Source: Treponema sp.
GTDB lineage: Bacteria; Spirochaetota; Spirochaetia; Treponematales; Treponemataceae
Length of the DNA stretch: 64,000 nucleotides
Assembly (NCBI GenBank): GCA_017446265.1
Contig: JAFSRD010000020.1
Location: forward strand, 28,233 to 92,232
Reading direction: 5' to 3'
Shown one piece after another: positions 16,801-25,782 of this stretch. Positions within the stretch are counted from its first letter, which is position 1. The number at the start of each line of letters is the position of its first letter. The notes below the pieces were generated by a model. It worked only from the letters and a program-made list of their open reading frames with translations. It had not been told where the DNA came from and did no database searches. A program made the translations under genes and the position numbers.

Positions 16801-19403
16801 TCTGCTGTTTGCGCTTCATCAGTGTAAAGAATTTTTCGCTGCCCTTTACCTTCGGGAAGCCGCAATCCCACATAGCGCGAATACGGCGAGTAGTCGAATG
16901 TTGTCTGCTGCGTTGAGAACATGCCCGACGGCTCAAATACGCGCGTAATAAACTGCGCGCGCAATTTCCCAGGAAGTTCACTGTTTGAACGCATGTCAAG
17001 ATTCACGCGCGCTTTTGACGACGAGTCAAGCTTTCCTTCCCACACTGTCTCGCGCGTGGAATCAACGGTGCGCAACATATTGTCAAATGTGTACGAACTG
17101 TAGCCGTTAAACGTTGTTGTGGACGGAAGCATGCGCATTGCAATGTCCGCTTCGTAATTCGGAGTCGGTGCGCCGTGAAGCCATTTTCCAGAAAGCGTCA
17201 AGTCATTGTTTGCTGCCGTAAGATATGCTTGTTGCATTTCAAGTTGTACGTCAAGGTGATTCGGTATAATCGTTTCTACACGCACATTGCGAGTCCACTC
17301 GTTGCCGCCAAGTTTTACACGTGCAAGCCACAAGCCTGTCGGTGCATCAGCACTTGTTTTTGTTGTGATTGCATAAAATCCGTTCACGCCGTTTGTCAAT
17401 GTTTGCGTATCTGTAATGCGACCGAGCGGGTCTTGCAACTCAAATGCAACAGGAATGTCTTTTGGCAATTTTTTATCGATGTCTTGCAGGACAAACGTAA
17501 GATACAAATTGTCGCCTGGCCGCCATACGCCGCGCTCACCATAAATAAAGCCTTTTGCGCCGCTCTGGATTTTTTCGCCGCCTGTTTCAAAGTGACTTAC
17601 TGAAAGCGATGCGCCATCTGAAAGTTTTAAGTACGACGATTGATTGTTTGCGCTTGCCACAAGCACTGTTGCGTTACGCGCGTCTTTGAACACAACGGTG
17701 CCGTTTGCATCTGATTTTGCCTGTGTAATTTCTCTGTTGATTTTTGAGTATGCAACAACGGTTGCATCTTTGAACGGCATTGCGTTTTTTAAGTTGGTCA
17801 CAGTGATATGCACATCGCCGCTTTCTGTGCGCTTTGCCATAATGCCAATGTCAGAAACGAGCACGTTCCTTGTTGCAAAGTGATCGCCGTAGCTCTCCAT
17901 ATAAAATGCAGGATGGCATGGATCGTCGTCAAATTGCCAAAATGTGCGCCTGTCATCCCAGCTCAATTTATTAAGGTATTCCCATTGAGAATCGTGCGTG
18001 TAATCTTTGTCCGCAATATCAGGGGGGGTAGGCAATGCAGAAAAGTCGCGGTGACTTGCGCGGCACGCGTAGCGAATGTCCTCGCGCGTAAAACCTATTT
18101 GAATTTTAAACATGCCCTGCGGATATTTTTTTACAAGATTTGATATGTCTATGCCGCGCGGCACATACACGTTTTGCATTGCATCGTCCCAGTCGAATGC
18201 CACGCGTTCTGTGTGCACCGGCTCTCCTACGTAGTCGAGGCGGTAGTCGCCGTCAAGTTCGTTCACTTGCAAGAACTGGAGCATGTTTGTGTCGTAAATT
18301 TCAAACACGCGTAGTGAAAGCCCCGCAAGATTTTTTGTTTCAAGTGCGAGCGTTGTACCCTGTGATGTTGGCAAAATATTTCCGCTTGTAGAAAAGCGTA
18401 CATCCGGAATGTCCCACGATGTTGTCAGCGTCACATTACGTGCTTCTTCAAGCACGCTGCCGCTTTCGCTTTGCAGGCCTGCAAGAATTGCAATATGCGA
18501 AATATTTTGCCAGTTTTCATCGTTGTATAATGTGACAATATTTTTATGTACCGAATACGTAATCTGCGCATCTGCATTTTGATTGCGCTTTGTCATTTCA
18601 ATAAAGCTTAACACATCTTGCGAAGAATCTACTGCGTCGGAGAAACTTATTTTGACTGCGCGCTCTTGTGACGTGTCAATGTCTACAACGGAAAACGTGT
18701 TTGTACCGGGAATGCGAAACACGCGTTCGCCTGCAAAATGTGCATCATCTTTTGTAGAAAGACCGAGCTGCTTGCCGCTCCAACTTACCGTGAGCGTGCT
18801 TGCTTCGTCTCGCACTTCTGTGCTTGTAATTGTAAAGTCGCGTACGCTAGTTTTTTCGCCAGAATCCCATGCAACAGAAAGTTTTTTGGAAAATGAAGAG
18901 CCCTTTATTTCTGCGCTCACCATGTTGTTCACGTCAGTTTGCAAAAGCGGAATGTCTGTAGAAAGCGAGCCGCGAACAGTAAAAGCGCCGCCGCCATTTA
19001 TTTCAAGCGCATCAAATGCAACGCTGTACGAAGGACCGTCAACAGAAAAGGTATACGTAAAATTTTCAGCATCGTCGAAAAGTTTTTTGCAGTTTACCGC
19101 AAGCTTAATGTTGCTGCCCGCTTTATATGGCTCGCTCGGTGTAAAAATGACAGTGCGTTCATCGCGAAAATCCCACACGCCTTTTTGCTGTGGCGAAAGC
19201 GTAAATGCGTCAAGCGCCTCGTTTTGTGGTGTTTTTGCAAAGCGCAGTACAATGTCAGAAAGTCTGCCAATTTGAAATGGTGTAATTTCTGCAACAACAT
19301 TTGGGTCGACAGAATTATTAATTGAGTGATTCGATGAGCATGCGCCAAGCAGCAGCGCGCCCATAACAAAAAGACACGTAAATAAAAACTTGCTCTTTCT
19401 CAT
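13896..19403 (-). CDS. Bacterial alpha-2-macroglobulin lipoprotein
   Basis: 1835 residues. The N-terminus is a lipoprotein signal with lipobox LLGAC (Cys about 22), so the protein is membrane-tethered in the periplasm. The middle has MG-type beta domains, the bait-adjacent wording GFIYGERGVWRPGDNLYLTFVLQD and VKSDLMVLPTLPRTFG, and the thioester site GCIEQ with Cys1394 and Gln1397. These features define a protease-trapping macroglobulin of the YfhM type. In many bacteria the gene is followed by pbpC, a peptidoglycan glycosyltransferase; here none is present and neighbours are a sirtuin and a sugar kinase. Proposed role: trap host or competitor proteases that breach the outer membrane, by analogy. 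An antisense open frame of 230 codons (18583-19275) is a shadow. Confidence 0.93.
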   Translation of the reverse strand: MRKSKFLFTCLFVMGALLLGACSSNHSINNSVDPNVVAEITPFQIGRLSDIVLRFAKTPQNEALDAFTLSPQQKGVWDFRDERTVIFTPSEPYKAGSNIKLAVNCKKLFDDAENFTYTFSVDGPSYSVAFDALEINGGGAFTVRGSLSTDIPLLQTDVNNMVSAEIKGSSFSKKLSVAWDSGEKTSVRDFTITSTEVRDEASTLTVSWSGKQLGLSTKDDAHFAGERVFRIPGTNTFSVVDIDTSQERAVKISFSDAVDSSQDVLSFIEMTKRNQNADAQITYSVHKNIVTLYNDENWQNISHIAILAGLQSESGSVLEEARNVTLTTSWDIPDVRFSTSGNILPTSQGTTLALETKNLAGLSLRVFEIYDTNMLQFLQVNELDGDYRLDYVGEPVHTERVAFDWDDAMQNVYVPRGIDISNLVKKYPQGMFKIQIGFTREDIRYACRASHRDFSALPTPPDIADKDYTHDSQWEYLNKLSWDDRRTFWQFDDDPCHPAFYMESYGDHFATRNVLVSDIGIMAKRTESGDVHITVTNLKNAMPFKDATVVAYSKINREITQAKSDANGTVVFKDARNATVLVASANNQSSYLKLSDGASLSVSHFETGGEKIQSGAKGFIYGERGVWRPGDNLYLTFVLQDIDKKLPKDIPVAFELQDPLGRITDTQTLTNGVNGFYAITTKTSADAPTGLWLARVKLGGNEWTRNVRVETIIPNHLDVQLEMQQAYLTAANNDLTLSGKWLHGAPTPNYEADIAMRMLPSTTTFNGYSSYTFDNMLRTVDSTRETVWEGKLDSSSKARVNLDMRSNSELPGKLRAQFITRVFEPSGMFSTQQTTFDYSPYSRYVGLRLPEGKGQRKILYTDEAQTAEVVLLTEDGKLAGNASLGYTVYKLGWRWWWEKDALSDATFVSSETHKSVAEGTVDIRGGKGSFNFTIKRSDWGRYLVVVEDTHGGHATAQIVYIDWPDWSGRSAGGSSTSASVMPLATDKENYTVGETASVSFTTGDDARALVTVEKGGEIIKQEWLETKKGTTIYKLALTDKMAPNVYVHVTLVQSHMQTANSLPIRLYGIVPLLVDNPATKLAPVITMPASYEPNKKSSLTISEQDGKPMTFTVAIVDEGLLGLTNFKAAKLRDEFYKKEASLLESWDLFGYVMNAYSGKLETLLSIGGAEDILDSSEKDEARFTPVVFYFGPYELKANGKQEITFDMPQYIGAVRAMVVAGNSGAYGTTEKSTPVKSDLMVLPTLPRTFGTNETIDVPVTVFNGTDKNQRVSVQFDGAGAVSASETKSVNVNAHGNATAIFSVTTTHAGNAVFTTNASAAGATAKSSTTVAVQARGMEVSYRDVFAVEPGKTYNARVQTPTDKTTTKLFAELSPFPSIDLSARLNYLIRYPHGCIEQITSGAFPQLYIADFMKLTPQQIDDTKQNIKSVIERYPNYQTATGGMAYWQGGNDPNAWGSCYALHFLLAAKKMGYSVPESLSKPLISWIAQSAKNWTRTDYDTSDIQAYKLFVLAEAQQADIGSMNRLRGETMRDGAKLLLAAAYARAGRASAAQELFNQVTNITTIGRMTGGSFRSPLRDAGIMLYTSTIVGNASVSARIAKQIAHELSSGKWCSTQETAWALMSLLPYYNGQRGGTCAYTASNQNGTEHGTVSTGVAVENFTPSDTEEQVVAIQNTGDRVLYGTLVSQGLSLPATESRENAGLVMRVTYFDSTGAQIRPSAIKNGDSFRIAVSVANSMSGTVENIALTVPVPTTWEFSNDRVGESESNSPRMPYTHQDIRDNAIYTYFDLKRGETFTYTFYATAVYEGAYYIPAIRAEAMYDNDIRAVEPGVRMKE

Positions 19404-19512
19404 GCAACCAGTATACTGCCTGACGTTTATTAAGGGAAGAGCAAAAAAACTATATGTACTGAAATCAATTTTTAAGCGCTTGCGTTAATGAACACAGCAG
19501 ACAAATGATGTG

Positions 19513-20535
19513 CTATCTGCTTACTCTGCCAGAAGCGTCACCGTTCATGAGTTTTTCAACTTCTTCAATGGCAATGTGATTGAAATCACCTTCAATTGTC
19601 TGTTTGAGGCAACTCGCCGCCACTGCAAACTCCACAATTTTTTGCGGCTCAAAGTTCATCACATTGCCGTAGATAAGGCCTGCGCCAAAACTGTCGCCGC
19701 CGCCAACTCTGTCTACGATATGAATGGCGTATTCTTTGCTGTAGTAGAATTTTTTGTTGTCATACAAGAGCGCAGCCCATTTATTGTCCGATGCACTCAG
19801 TGACGTGCGTAGCGTAATTGCTACTTGTGAAAAATTGAACCGATTTGCAAGTTGCTCTGCGACAGCTTCGTAATCATTTTTGTCGAGTTTGCCGGCAGTT
19901 ACGTCTGTATGTGCGCCTTTTATGCCGAATACGTTTTCTGCGTCTTCTTCATTTGCAATGCACACGTCAACATACTGCATCAGTTCTGACATGACATTTC
20001 CTGCTTTTTCTGCGCTCCACAATTTTTTGCGGTAGTTCAAGTCGCAGCTTACGGTAAGTTTTTTTGCTTTTGCCTTCTTGCACGCTTCGAGGCATATTGC
20101 AGCAATGTTGTCGCCAAGTGCAGGGGTAATCCCGGTAAAATGAAACCATTTAGCATCGGTAAAAATGTTGTCCCAGTCAAAGTCGCTTGCTGCAGCTGTT
20201 TGCATTGACGAACCAGCTCTGTCGTAGATGACAAATGAACCGCGCTGACTTGCACCATTTTCTGCATAATAAATTCCAAGCCGCGCTCCTCCGCGTGCAA
20301 TGTACTGTGTAGCAACACCAAATTTACGCAGTTCGTTCAACGCGGCATCTCCGATTTGATGGGCAGGCAGCTTTGTGACAAATGTGCTTTCAATATTGAA
20401 ATGCGCGAGCGAAACAGCAACGTTTGATTCTGCGCCGCCGTAAGTGACGTTAAATTTTTCTGCCTGAACAAACCGCTTATATCTTTCAGGCGAAAGACGC
20501 ATCATAATTTCGCCGAATGTGACTACTTTTATCAT
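19513..20535 (-). CDS. kdgK: PfkB-family sugar kinase, probable 2-keto-3-deoxygluconate kinase
   Basis: 340 residues. The start GEIMMRLSPERYKRFVQAEKFNVTYGGAESNVAVSLA is characteristic of KDG kinases (substrate-binding GGAE.N). The C-terminal PfkB signature DRVGGGDSFGAGLIYG supplies the catalytic Asp and anion hole. It would phosphorylate 2-keto-3-deoxygluconate from uronate breakdown; the partner KDPG aldolase is not in this window, so a related keto-sugar is possible. GGAGG stands before the ATG. It is preceded by a 136-bp gap with a direct repeat CAGTTTTG and the motif AACAGGTTTATTGACA, but no clear promoter spacing. Confidence 0.85.
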   Translation of the reverse strand: MIKVVTFGEIMMRLSPERYKRFVQAEKFNVTYGGAESNVAVSLAHFNIESTFVTKLPAHQIGDAALNELRKFGVATQYIARGGARLGIYYAENGASQRGSFVIYDRAGSSMQTAAASDFDWDNIFTDAKWFHFTGITPALGDNIAAICLEACKKAKAKKLTVSCDLNYRKKLWSAEKAGNVMSELMQYVDVCIANEEDAENVFGIKGAHTDVTAGKLDKNDYEAVAEQLANRFNFSQVAITLRTSLSASDNKWAALLYDNKKFYYSKEYAIHIVDRVGGGDSFGAGLIYGNVMNFEPQKIVEFAVAASCLKQTIEGDFNHIAIEEVEKLMNGDASGRVSR

Positions 20536-20671
20536 AATTCCTCCACAGCTGAAACACTAGACATGTTATTGTAACACAATTTCTGAAAAGAGTGGAGCGC
20601 GGCAGTTTTGCGCGCAGTTTTGTCAATAAACCTGTTCAATAACGAAGTTGCCAAACAGAGCTCATACTGTT

Positions 20672-21424
20672 TTATCCGTACGCTCCTGAAATCAGTCGCC
20701 AGCCCATGCTGCCTTGTTTGGGAAACGGCGGCAGCGCGTTGCGTGGAAACCATCGCGCCTCGTATAGTTCGTCTTCCTGTACGCGTATGGTGCCGCTTTT
20801 GTATTCTGCGCGAAAGCCGAGCATGAGCTGGTCGGGAAATGGCCAGCTTTGACTTCCAACGTAACGTACATTTTGTATTTCAACGCCCACTTCTTCGTGC
20901 ACTTCGCGCACAACTGCCTGCTCTGCGCTTTCACCCGCTTCAATAAATCCTGCGATACACGTGTATATGTTTTGGTTGCGTTCTTTGTGTCTTGCAAGCA
21001 ACAATTCGTTGCCGCGCGTTACGAGCACAATGATGCACGGCTCAATGCGCGGGAAATATTGCGTGTTGCATGACGTGCAGTTGCGTGCAATAAGTTTTTT
21101 GTCGTCTTTGAGCAGCGTACCGCACGCAGGGCAGAACAGGTGTGACGTGCGCCAGTTGAGCAAGCTTTTTGCACGGGCTGCACAAAAAACCTCTGCTTCA
21201 TCGTGCGCGGCAAAATATTCTCGGATAGTGATGTGTTCACATGTTTTTGGCGGGGCAGTTTGCGTTGCAAAAGATGCAGCTGCATATGCATAGTGCGTTT
21301 CGGTAAAAATATGTGCAAGCGCTCCTAATTGCGCAAGGCTGTTCCATATAGTTTTGGTTGGTAGCGCATGTGTTTCTTTTTGTACGAGCATATGCTTGTC
21401 TTGAAAGATGTAGTATTTCATCAT
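20672..21424 (-). CDS. nudC: NADH pyrophosphatase (Nudix)
   Basis: 250 residues. Hydrolyses NAD(H) to NMN(H) and AMP; bacterial NudC also removes NAD caps from RNA. A zinc ribbon (Cys98, Cys101, Cys116, Cys119) is followed by the Nudix box GFIEAGESAEQAVVREVHEEVG (159-180) and the subfamily array SQSWPFP (191-197; usual form SQPWPFP), which is what separates NudC from other Nudix enzymes. The start codon directly follows the stop codon of the LUD-domain gene, so the two are cotranscribed. Confidence 0.93.
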   Translation of the reverse strand: MMKYYIFQDKHMLVQKETHALPTKTIWNSLAQLGALAHIFTETHYAYAAASFATQTAPPKTCEHITIREYFAAHDEAEVFCAARAKSLLNWRTSHLFCPACGTLLKDDKKLIARNCTSCNTQYFPRIEPCIIVLVTRGNELLLARHKERNQNIYTCIAGFIEAGESAEQAVVREVHEEVGVEIQNVRYVGSQSWPFPDQLMLGFRAEYKSGTIRVQEDELYEARWFPRNALPPFPKQGSMGWRLISGAYG

Positions 21425-22057
21425 TTAAAAACCGAGCGTTTCTCCGATGAGCACCACTTTAATTCTGTTTTCAGGTCGTGAAAGACGCGTACAAACAATA
21501 TAGGTGCAAATGCTCTGCTGGCTCTTGCAGTCGGCGCATGAGCCAGTTGTGCTGCAGGGCGTTTGCAGTTCAAATCTATGGGCGTTCACTGGAGCCGCAT
21601 AATTTCGCGCACGAGAAACAGCTGCGGGCATATCTTTTACAACTTTGTTCATGCCGCACGCTATCACTACGCTTTTTGGACCGTACATCATTGCGGCAAG
21701 ACGATTGCCCGTTCCGTCAATGTTGACAAGTTCCCCGTCTTCGGTGATTGCATTTGTGCTCATCAAATACGTGTCGCACAAAAGCGCATTGCGCATAAGC
21801 GTTGTCTTTTCTTCAGGCGACTTTGCTTGTGCGCGGTCAATTACGTTGTTTGTCTTTTTTACGCGCTCTATGATTCCGAGCGTTTCCATTGTCATTGAGC
21901 CGCCCCACGCTACAACATCATCTTTTGGAATAAGCGACATGATTTTTTCCGCCGCTTCATCTTTTGTTGCGCAGTAATACGCATCAAAATGACGCGCTTT
22001 GAGTGCTTTTACGATTTGTACCCCAAGCTTGCTATTTCTTTTTTCTTCCGGTGACAT
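21425..22057 (-). CDS. LUD-domain protein (LutC/YkgG-like)
   Basis: 210 residues with a single LUD domain: YCATKDEAAEKIMSLIPKDDVVAWGGSMTMETLGI, CDTYLMSTNAITEDGELVNIDGTGNRLAAMMYGPKSVVIACGMNKVVKD. The C-terminus has a run of four cysteines (CSTTGSCADC then SICTYIVC). LUD proteins take part in lactate utilisation as LutB/LutC, but lutA and lutB are not here; stand-alone copies of this subtype are common in anaerobes and their role is unknown. GGAGG precedes the ATG. It abuts nudC without a gap, which suggests a redox-cofactor context but proves nothing. Confidence 0.8.
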   Translation of the reverse strand: MSPEEKRNSKLGVQIVKALKARHFDAYYCATKDEAAEKIMSLIPKDDVVAWGGSMTMETLGIIERVKKTNNVIDRAQAKSPEEKTTLMRNALLCDTYLMSTNAITEDGELVNIDGTGNRLAAMMYGPKSVVIACGMNKVVKDMPAAVSRARNYAAPVNAHRFELQTPCSTTGSCADCKSQQSICTYIVCTRLSRPENRIKVVLIGETLGF

Positions 22058-22128
22058 TGCCTCTGTTCCTCCGTAAATTATTAATAGGCATCTTTAAAAA
22101 CCCTAATTTGATTATTTTTAGCGGTTTC

Positions 22129-23547
22129 CTAATCACGCTGTATGAATGTTGTTGTTTTTGGCTGCACGGTTATGATGACGCGCCTGTTTTGCTTTCTGCC
22201 TTCTTCTGTCTCGTTTGATGCAGCTGGTATAGTGCCGCCGTATCCACGATATGACAATATTCCTTGCGGTATGCCTTGTGCAATAAGCAAGTTCATGATG
22301 GTGCGCGTGCGTTCAATCGAAAGATTCATCTGCCCGACAGGTTTTCCAACATCTGCTGTGTGCCCTTCGACGAGAATAGTGTATTCGTTGTTGGCAACGA
22401 TTTTTTTTAGGGCATTTGCAATGCGTGCAATGTGGACATGTTCTTCAGGGAGTAGTTCTGCCGAGTCGGGAATAAATTTAAGATTTTCTACAAAGATGGC
22501 AACCCCGTTCGGGCTGTCGCGCACGTCAACATGTGGCATGCCGTTGTTCTTGTCGTCACCGCCTTTTGCATCATTTTCGCTGTAGTTGGGGAAATCGTCG
22601 TAGGTGCTGTCTTTTTCTGCAAGATCCCGTCTCAATGTGTTGTATGCAACGTAATACGCTTCGCCTTTTTGTGGAACGGAAATACTATGCGCTATTTCAA
22701 TTTCATCGAGTAGAATAACAACTTTGCCATTGCGCAGAAGCGTACGGTTTTGTGGAACAGTAAGAATTCTCAACGCATCGTCAATACTTATGACAGGGTC
22801 TGTGCGGTTCCTTCCATACACTTTTACTGCGCGTATGTACAGCGGGTCGTATCCTATTCGCGCTGCATATGCGTTTACATCGTCAGTTGCGCCGTACATC
22901 ACTATTCCAGATTTTCTTGCCGTGTCAAAATCAACCATGTCGCGCTCGTAAACAATGTCCATGTTTTCGTTCCATATCTGTGGGAAGAAGCATGGCGACA
23001 CAACGCTTTCAATATATTCGCCTTGTACGGGAAGCTTTCCGCGTGCATCAATGATGATGCCTGAATAAGCGCGCGAAGAGACTGATTGCATAGGCTCTGA
23101 CGGTGCATACGGATTGCGCTGCTTTACGAGCAACTTGCTTATTTCGTGCATGTTGATTCTGTTTGCCGTTACAAGCATCATGGTGCCGTCCTTGAAAACG
23201 GCAGGCGTTTTTTTCCCTGAATTGATGACATCTGTAATCTGTTTGAGCGTGAGCGTGTTGTCTGTTATTAAATTGCCAAGTTGCCGCGAATTGTCTACGT
23301 ACAGCGAGAAAAGCGGGTCCTTGATAAGAATAGGCATTTTGAGACGGATTAATTCAGTTGCGGCGTTTCTTCCTGACGGCAGCGTAATGCCTGCCTTTTC
23401 AGTGTCGAGCGTGACGGAGGAAATGAACTGTTGATTTTGCCAATCAATGCTGCTCGTGGCTGTCATAGTGCCGTGTTGTGCACAGACAGGAGCGAGCGCA
23501 CAGAGAAAGAAAAACGCGTATACAGTAATTTTTCTATTCATCGTCAT
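22129..23547 (-). CDS. OmpA-C-domain peptidoglycan-associated envelope protein
   Basis: 472 residues. A signal peptide (about 1-23, ending VCAQ) leads to a long domain of unrecognised fold (25-340), then a C-terminal OmpA-like domain (about 360-465) with LKFIPDSAELLPEEHVHIARIANAL, ILVEGHTADVGKPVGQMNLSIERTRTIMNLL and a final EEGRKQNRRV. The Asp and Arg that bind diaminopimelate-type peptidoglycan are in the expected places. Size and design resemble an OmpA-family protein I recall from Treponema pallidum (TP0624). It is downstream of the LysM transglycosylase and TPR lipoprotein genes on the same strand with gaps of 12 and -4 bp, forming a cell-wall operon. Confidence 0.88.
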   Translation of the reverse strand: MTMNRKITVYAFFFLCALAPVCAQHGTMTATSSIDWQNQQFISSVTLDTEKAGITLPSGRNAATELIRLKMPILIKDPLFSLYVDNSRQLGNLITDNTLTLKQITDVINSGKKTPAVFKDGTMMLVTANRINMHEISKLLVKQRNPYAPSEPMQSVSSRAYSGIIIDARGKLPVQGEYIESVVSPCFFPQIWNENMDIVYERDMVDFDTARKSGIVMYGATDDVNAYAARIGYDPLYIRAVKVYGRNRTDPVISIDDALRILTVPQNRTLLRNGKVVILLDEIEIAHSISVPQKGEAYYVAYNTLRRDLAEKDSTYDDFPNYSENDAKGGDDKNNGMPHVDVRDSPNGVAIFVENLKFIPDSAELLPEEHVHIARIANALKKIVANNEYTILVEGHTADVGKPVGQMNLSIERTRTIMNLLIAQGIPQGILSYRGYGGTIPAASNETEEGRKQNRRVIITVQPKTTTFIQRD

Positions 23548-23559
23548 TATACTATCGGC

Positions 23560-24681
23560 TTATTTTGTTGGTATGTAGAGAATTTTTCCTATATGCAGAA
23601 TAGCGTTTTCTGCAATGTTGTTTGCGTCGCACAGCGCGTTTACGGTTGTGCCAAATTTTTTTGCAATATTCCAAAGCGAATCACCTTTTACTGCCGTGTA
23701 CACTGTTTGAAATGTATATGGCGTAATTGATGCGAGCGCTTCTTGCGTTGACTGTGCCATGCCTTCTGGCACGCGTATGCGCCATGCTGCGTCAGGTGGC
23801 GTAATGCCGCGAATAAGCGCAGGGTTGAGTTGTTGCAGCGCGCACTCATCCATGCGCAATTCATGGGCAAGTCGTTTTATGGAGATGGCTCCATCTACGG
23901 TCACATAGTCAAAATATCCTGCACGGGGATTTACTGGAGCGCCGCTTTCATCTTTTGCAGACGGGATTGAAACATTGTAGTATTCGCTATTTTCTGCAAT
24001 ATCTGCAATTGCAAGCAACTTTGGCACATATTGCGCCGTCTGTTCGCGCAGCAACTTGTTTTCTGCAAGATACCAAAAGTCTTTACCGGGGTTTTTTGCT
24101 AAAATGCGCGACAGTGCGCCCGCTCCGCAGTTATACGCTGCAATAGCGAGCTGCCAGTCGTGAAACATGTTGAAATTGTCTTTGAGTTTTGCAATGGCCG
24201 CATCTGTCGATTTCCACGGGTCGAGCCGCTCATCAACAAAGTCTGTGTGAATGAGATACGGCTTTGTGCTGTTTGCCATAAACTGCCATAAGCCAAGTGC
24301 GCCGCTTTTCGATTTTGCAGTAGTCGTGTAGCTTGATTCTACAACAGGCAAATATTCAAGCACTGCGGGCATATCATGCTCTTGCAGTTGTTTGCGCACA
24401 TACAATCTGAGTTGCTCGCCGTTTTCAAGAACGGAGGCAAGCCACCGCACCGAGCGTTCAGAAAGATAATAGTCGCGGTACGATGCGACGAGCGCGTGGT
24501 CAGCGCCAAGCATGTCGAGCTGCTTGTACGCAACAGAATGCGGCATAGTTTCGTTTTGTATAAGTTCAATGTGTTCTGTTTCAGGTGCAGCTGACTCTCC
24601 TGCTGTTTCTGGCAGTGTCATTTCTTCTGCAAAGAGAACGGCAGTACATGCGAGCGCGTATATAAGCAAATGCGTTTTCAT
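23560..24681 (-). CDS. Membrane-exported lytic transglycosylase with C-terminal LysM (MltD-like)
   Basis: 373 residues. Signal peptide 1-17, then a goose-type SLT domain with the catalytic Glu in VVESSYTTTAKSKSGALGLWQFM and the closing AAYNCGAGALSRIL, then a low-complexity hinge and one LysM domain at the C-terminus (YTAVKGDSLWNIAKKFGTTVNALCDANNI). It would cut the glycan strands of peptidoglycan to 1,6-anhydro-muropeptides. The ATG at 24681 overlaps the stop of the preceding lipoprotein gene (ATGA), which fixes the start; an upstream reading to 24858 is a shadow of that gene. Likely partner of the adjacent OmpA protein in wall remodelling. Confidence 0.92.
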   Translation of the reverse strand: MKTHLLIYALACTAVLFAEEMTLPETAGESAAPETEHIELIQNETMPHSVAYKQLDMLGADHALVASYRDYYLSERSVRWLASVLENGEQLRLYVRKQLQEHDMPAVLEYLPVVESSYTTTAKSKSGALGLWQFMANSTKPYLIHTDFVDERLDPWKSTDAAIAKLKDNFNMFHDWQLAIAAYNCGAGALSRILAKNPGKDFWYLAENKLLREQTAQYVPKLLAIADIAENSEYYNVSIPSAKDESGAPVNPRAGYFDYVTVDGAISIKRLAHELRMDECALQQLNPALIRGITPPDAAWRIRVPEGMAQSTQEALASITPYTFQTVYTAVKGDSLWNIAKKFGTTVNALCDANNIAENAILHIGKILYIPTK

Positions 24682-25715
24682 TGCAACCGTTCGCCCATGT
24701 AAATGCCCGCCCATTCCCAGTTGCCATGAATCTCTGAGTCGATTGGAAAATTGACTTTGCGGAAATAGAAATACCATACTGGCGAATACACGCTCCAGCC
24801 GCGCGTTCTCAAATACGCTTCGTTTGGCGTTGTTCCCATTTCTACATTGTCGCTGCAACTTATGTATTGTCCTGTCATGTAGAGACGCATTGAAGTGACT
24901 TTTTGTGCATTCGGGTCGTTTTCATCTTGATTCCACGTCATAGAGAAAAAATTGATTTTTGCGCGGCATCTGTCAAGCGTACGCCAATCGTACTGACGTA
25001 TGGCATTTTTTACTGTTGCAGCAAGAGCATCAAGCGTTTCAAATGTCCAGTCTTTAGACGAATTGTTGAAATCTACAAGTTGGCGGGCTTCGTTGTACGC
25101 ATTCGGTGCACCCGCAATCTGGATTGTAGACGCGTCAGGCTGTTCAAGAAATTGTGAAAAAGAGCGGAGCGCCTGTTCCCAATCATTTTGTTTTTCATAT
25201 TCAAGCGCACGTCGCAAATACAATTCTGTTATGCTGACGTCAGATGGAAATCTATTTATTATCTCGTTGAAATATTTTATGCGCGTTTCAGGCGCTTTGC
25301 TTATTTGAATGAGATTGCGCAAACACAAAAAATGCACCGATTGCCCTTTCACGAGCAAATCGGGATATTGACGCAATATGCGCGCAAAGTAATATTCTGC
25401 AAACGATTCTGCATTTGTAGAAAGATATGCATATGATGTCATAAGCAGCCAATATGAGTTGTACTTGTCGTCAGGATGATTTTGCACCCAATCGGTGAGA
25501 AATAGAATCACTGATTGATAATCTCCTGCGCCAAGCATGGAGGTCGCAATCTGATTGACAATGGCATATCTGCTCCCGTGGTCAAGGCGTTCGTTTTCAA
25601 GCATAGCTTTGAGTTGCTTTTGCTCTTTTTCTGCCGAACTGTTGACGGCTGCGCATGAGAAAAAACTGAAAGAAATGAGCGGCAATATTGTTAAAAAAAC
25701 ATATTTTTTCATCAC
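24678..25715 (-). CDS. TPR-like lipoprotein
   Basis: 345 residues. Lipobox SFFSC near residue 20 indicates a lipid-anchored periplasmic protein. The body is helical with TPR-like pairs (YAIVNQIATSMLGAGDYQSVILFLTDW, SFAEYYFARILRQYPDL, AETRIKYFNEIINRFP, ALEYEKQNDWEQALRSFSQFL). The last 60 residues are rich in Trp/Tyr (YSPVWYFYFRKVNFPIDSEIHGNWEW) and not TPR. No enzymatic motif. First gene of the lipoprotein / transglycosylase / OmpA operon and divergent from the six-helix membrane protein across 67 bp. A scaffold for the transglycosylase is a reasonable guess from the tight overlap. Confidence 0.8.
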   Translation of the reverse strand: MMKKYVFLTILPLISFSFFSCAAVNSSAEKEQKQLKAMLENERLDHGSRYAIVNQIATSMLGAGDYQSVILFLTDWVQNHPDDKYNSYWLLMTSYAYLSTNAESFAEYYFARILRQYPDLLVKGQSVHFLCLRNLIQISKAPETRIKYFNEIINRFPSDVSITELYLRRALEYEKQNDWEQALRSFSQFLEQPDASTIQIAGAPNAYNEARQLVDFNNSSKDWTFETLDALAATVKNAIRQYDWRTLDRCRAKINFFSMTWNQDENDPNAQKVTSMRLYMTGQYISCSDNVEMGTTPNEAYLRTRGWSVYSPVWYFYFRKVNFPIDSEIHGNWEWAGIYMGERLQ

Positions 25716-25743
25716 ATTTTAATGTAGCACAAGCGGGGAGTTA

Positions 25744-25772
25744 TTGGCAAGATGCCCGATAAAGTGTATTCT
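25744..25772 (+). promoter_or_regulatory. Promoter of the membrane protein / TPR lipoprotein / CapA operon
   Basis: TTGGCA (25744-25749), exactly 17 bp, TATTCT (25767-25772). Predicted transcription start about 25779, only 4 bp before ATG 25783, which would make that start nearly leaderless; the ATG at 25804, 8 bp after an AGG, may be the true start. Confidence 0.5.
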
Positions 25773-25782
25773 ATAAAGTGCT

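Noticed and set aside
18583..19275. 230-codon plus-strand open frame
   Set aside because: Antisense to the macroglobulin gene, which has clear family motifs over the same bases.
20536..20671. Promoter of kdgK from TTGACA (minus strand, near 20621-20626)
   Set aside because: The nearest -10-like TACAAT is about 45 bp away, far outside the 16-18 bp spacing.
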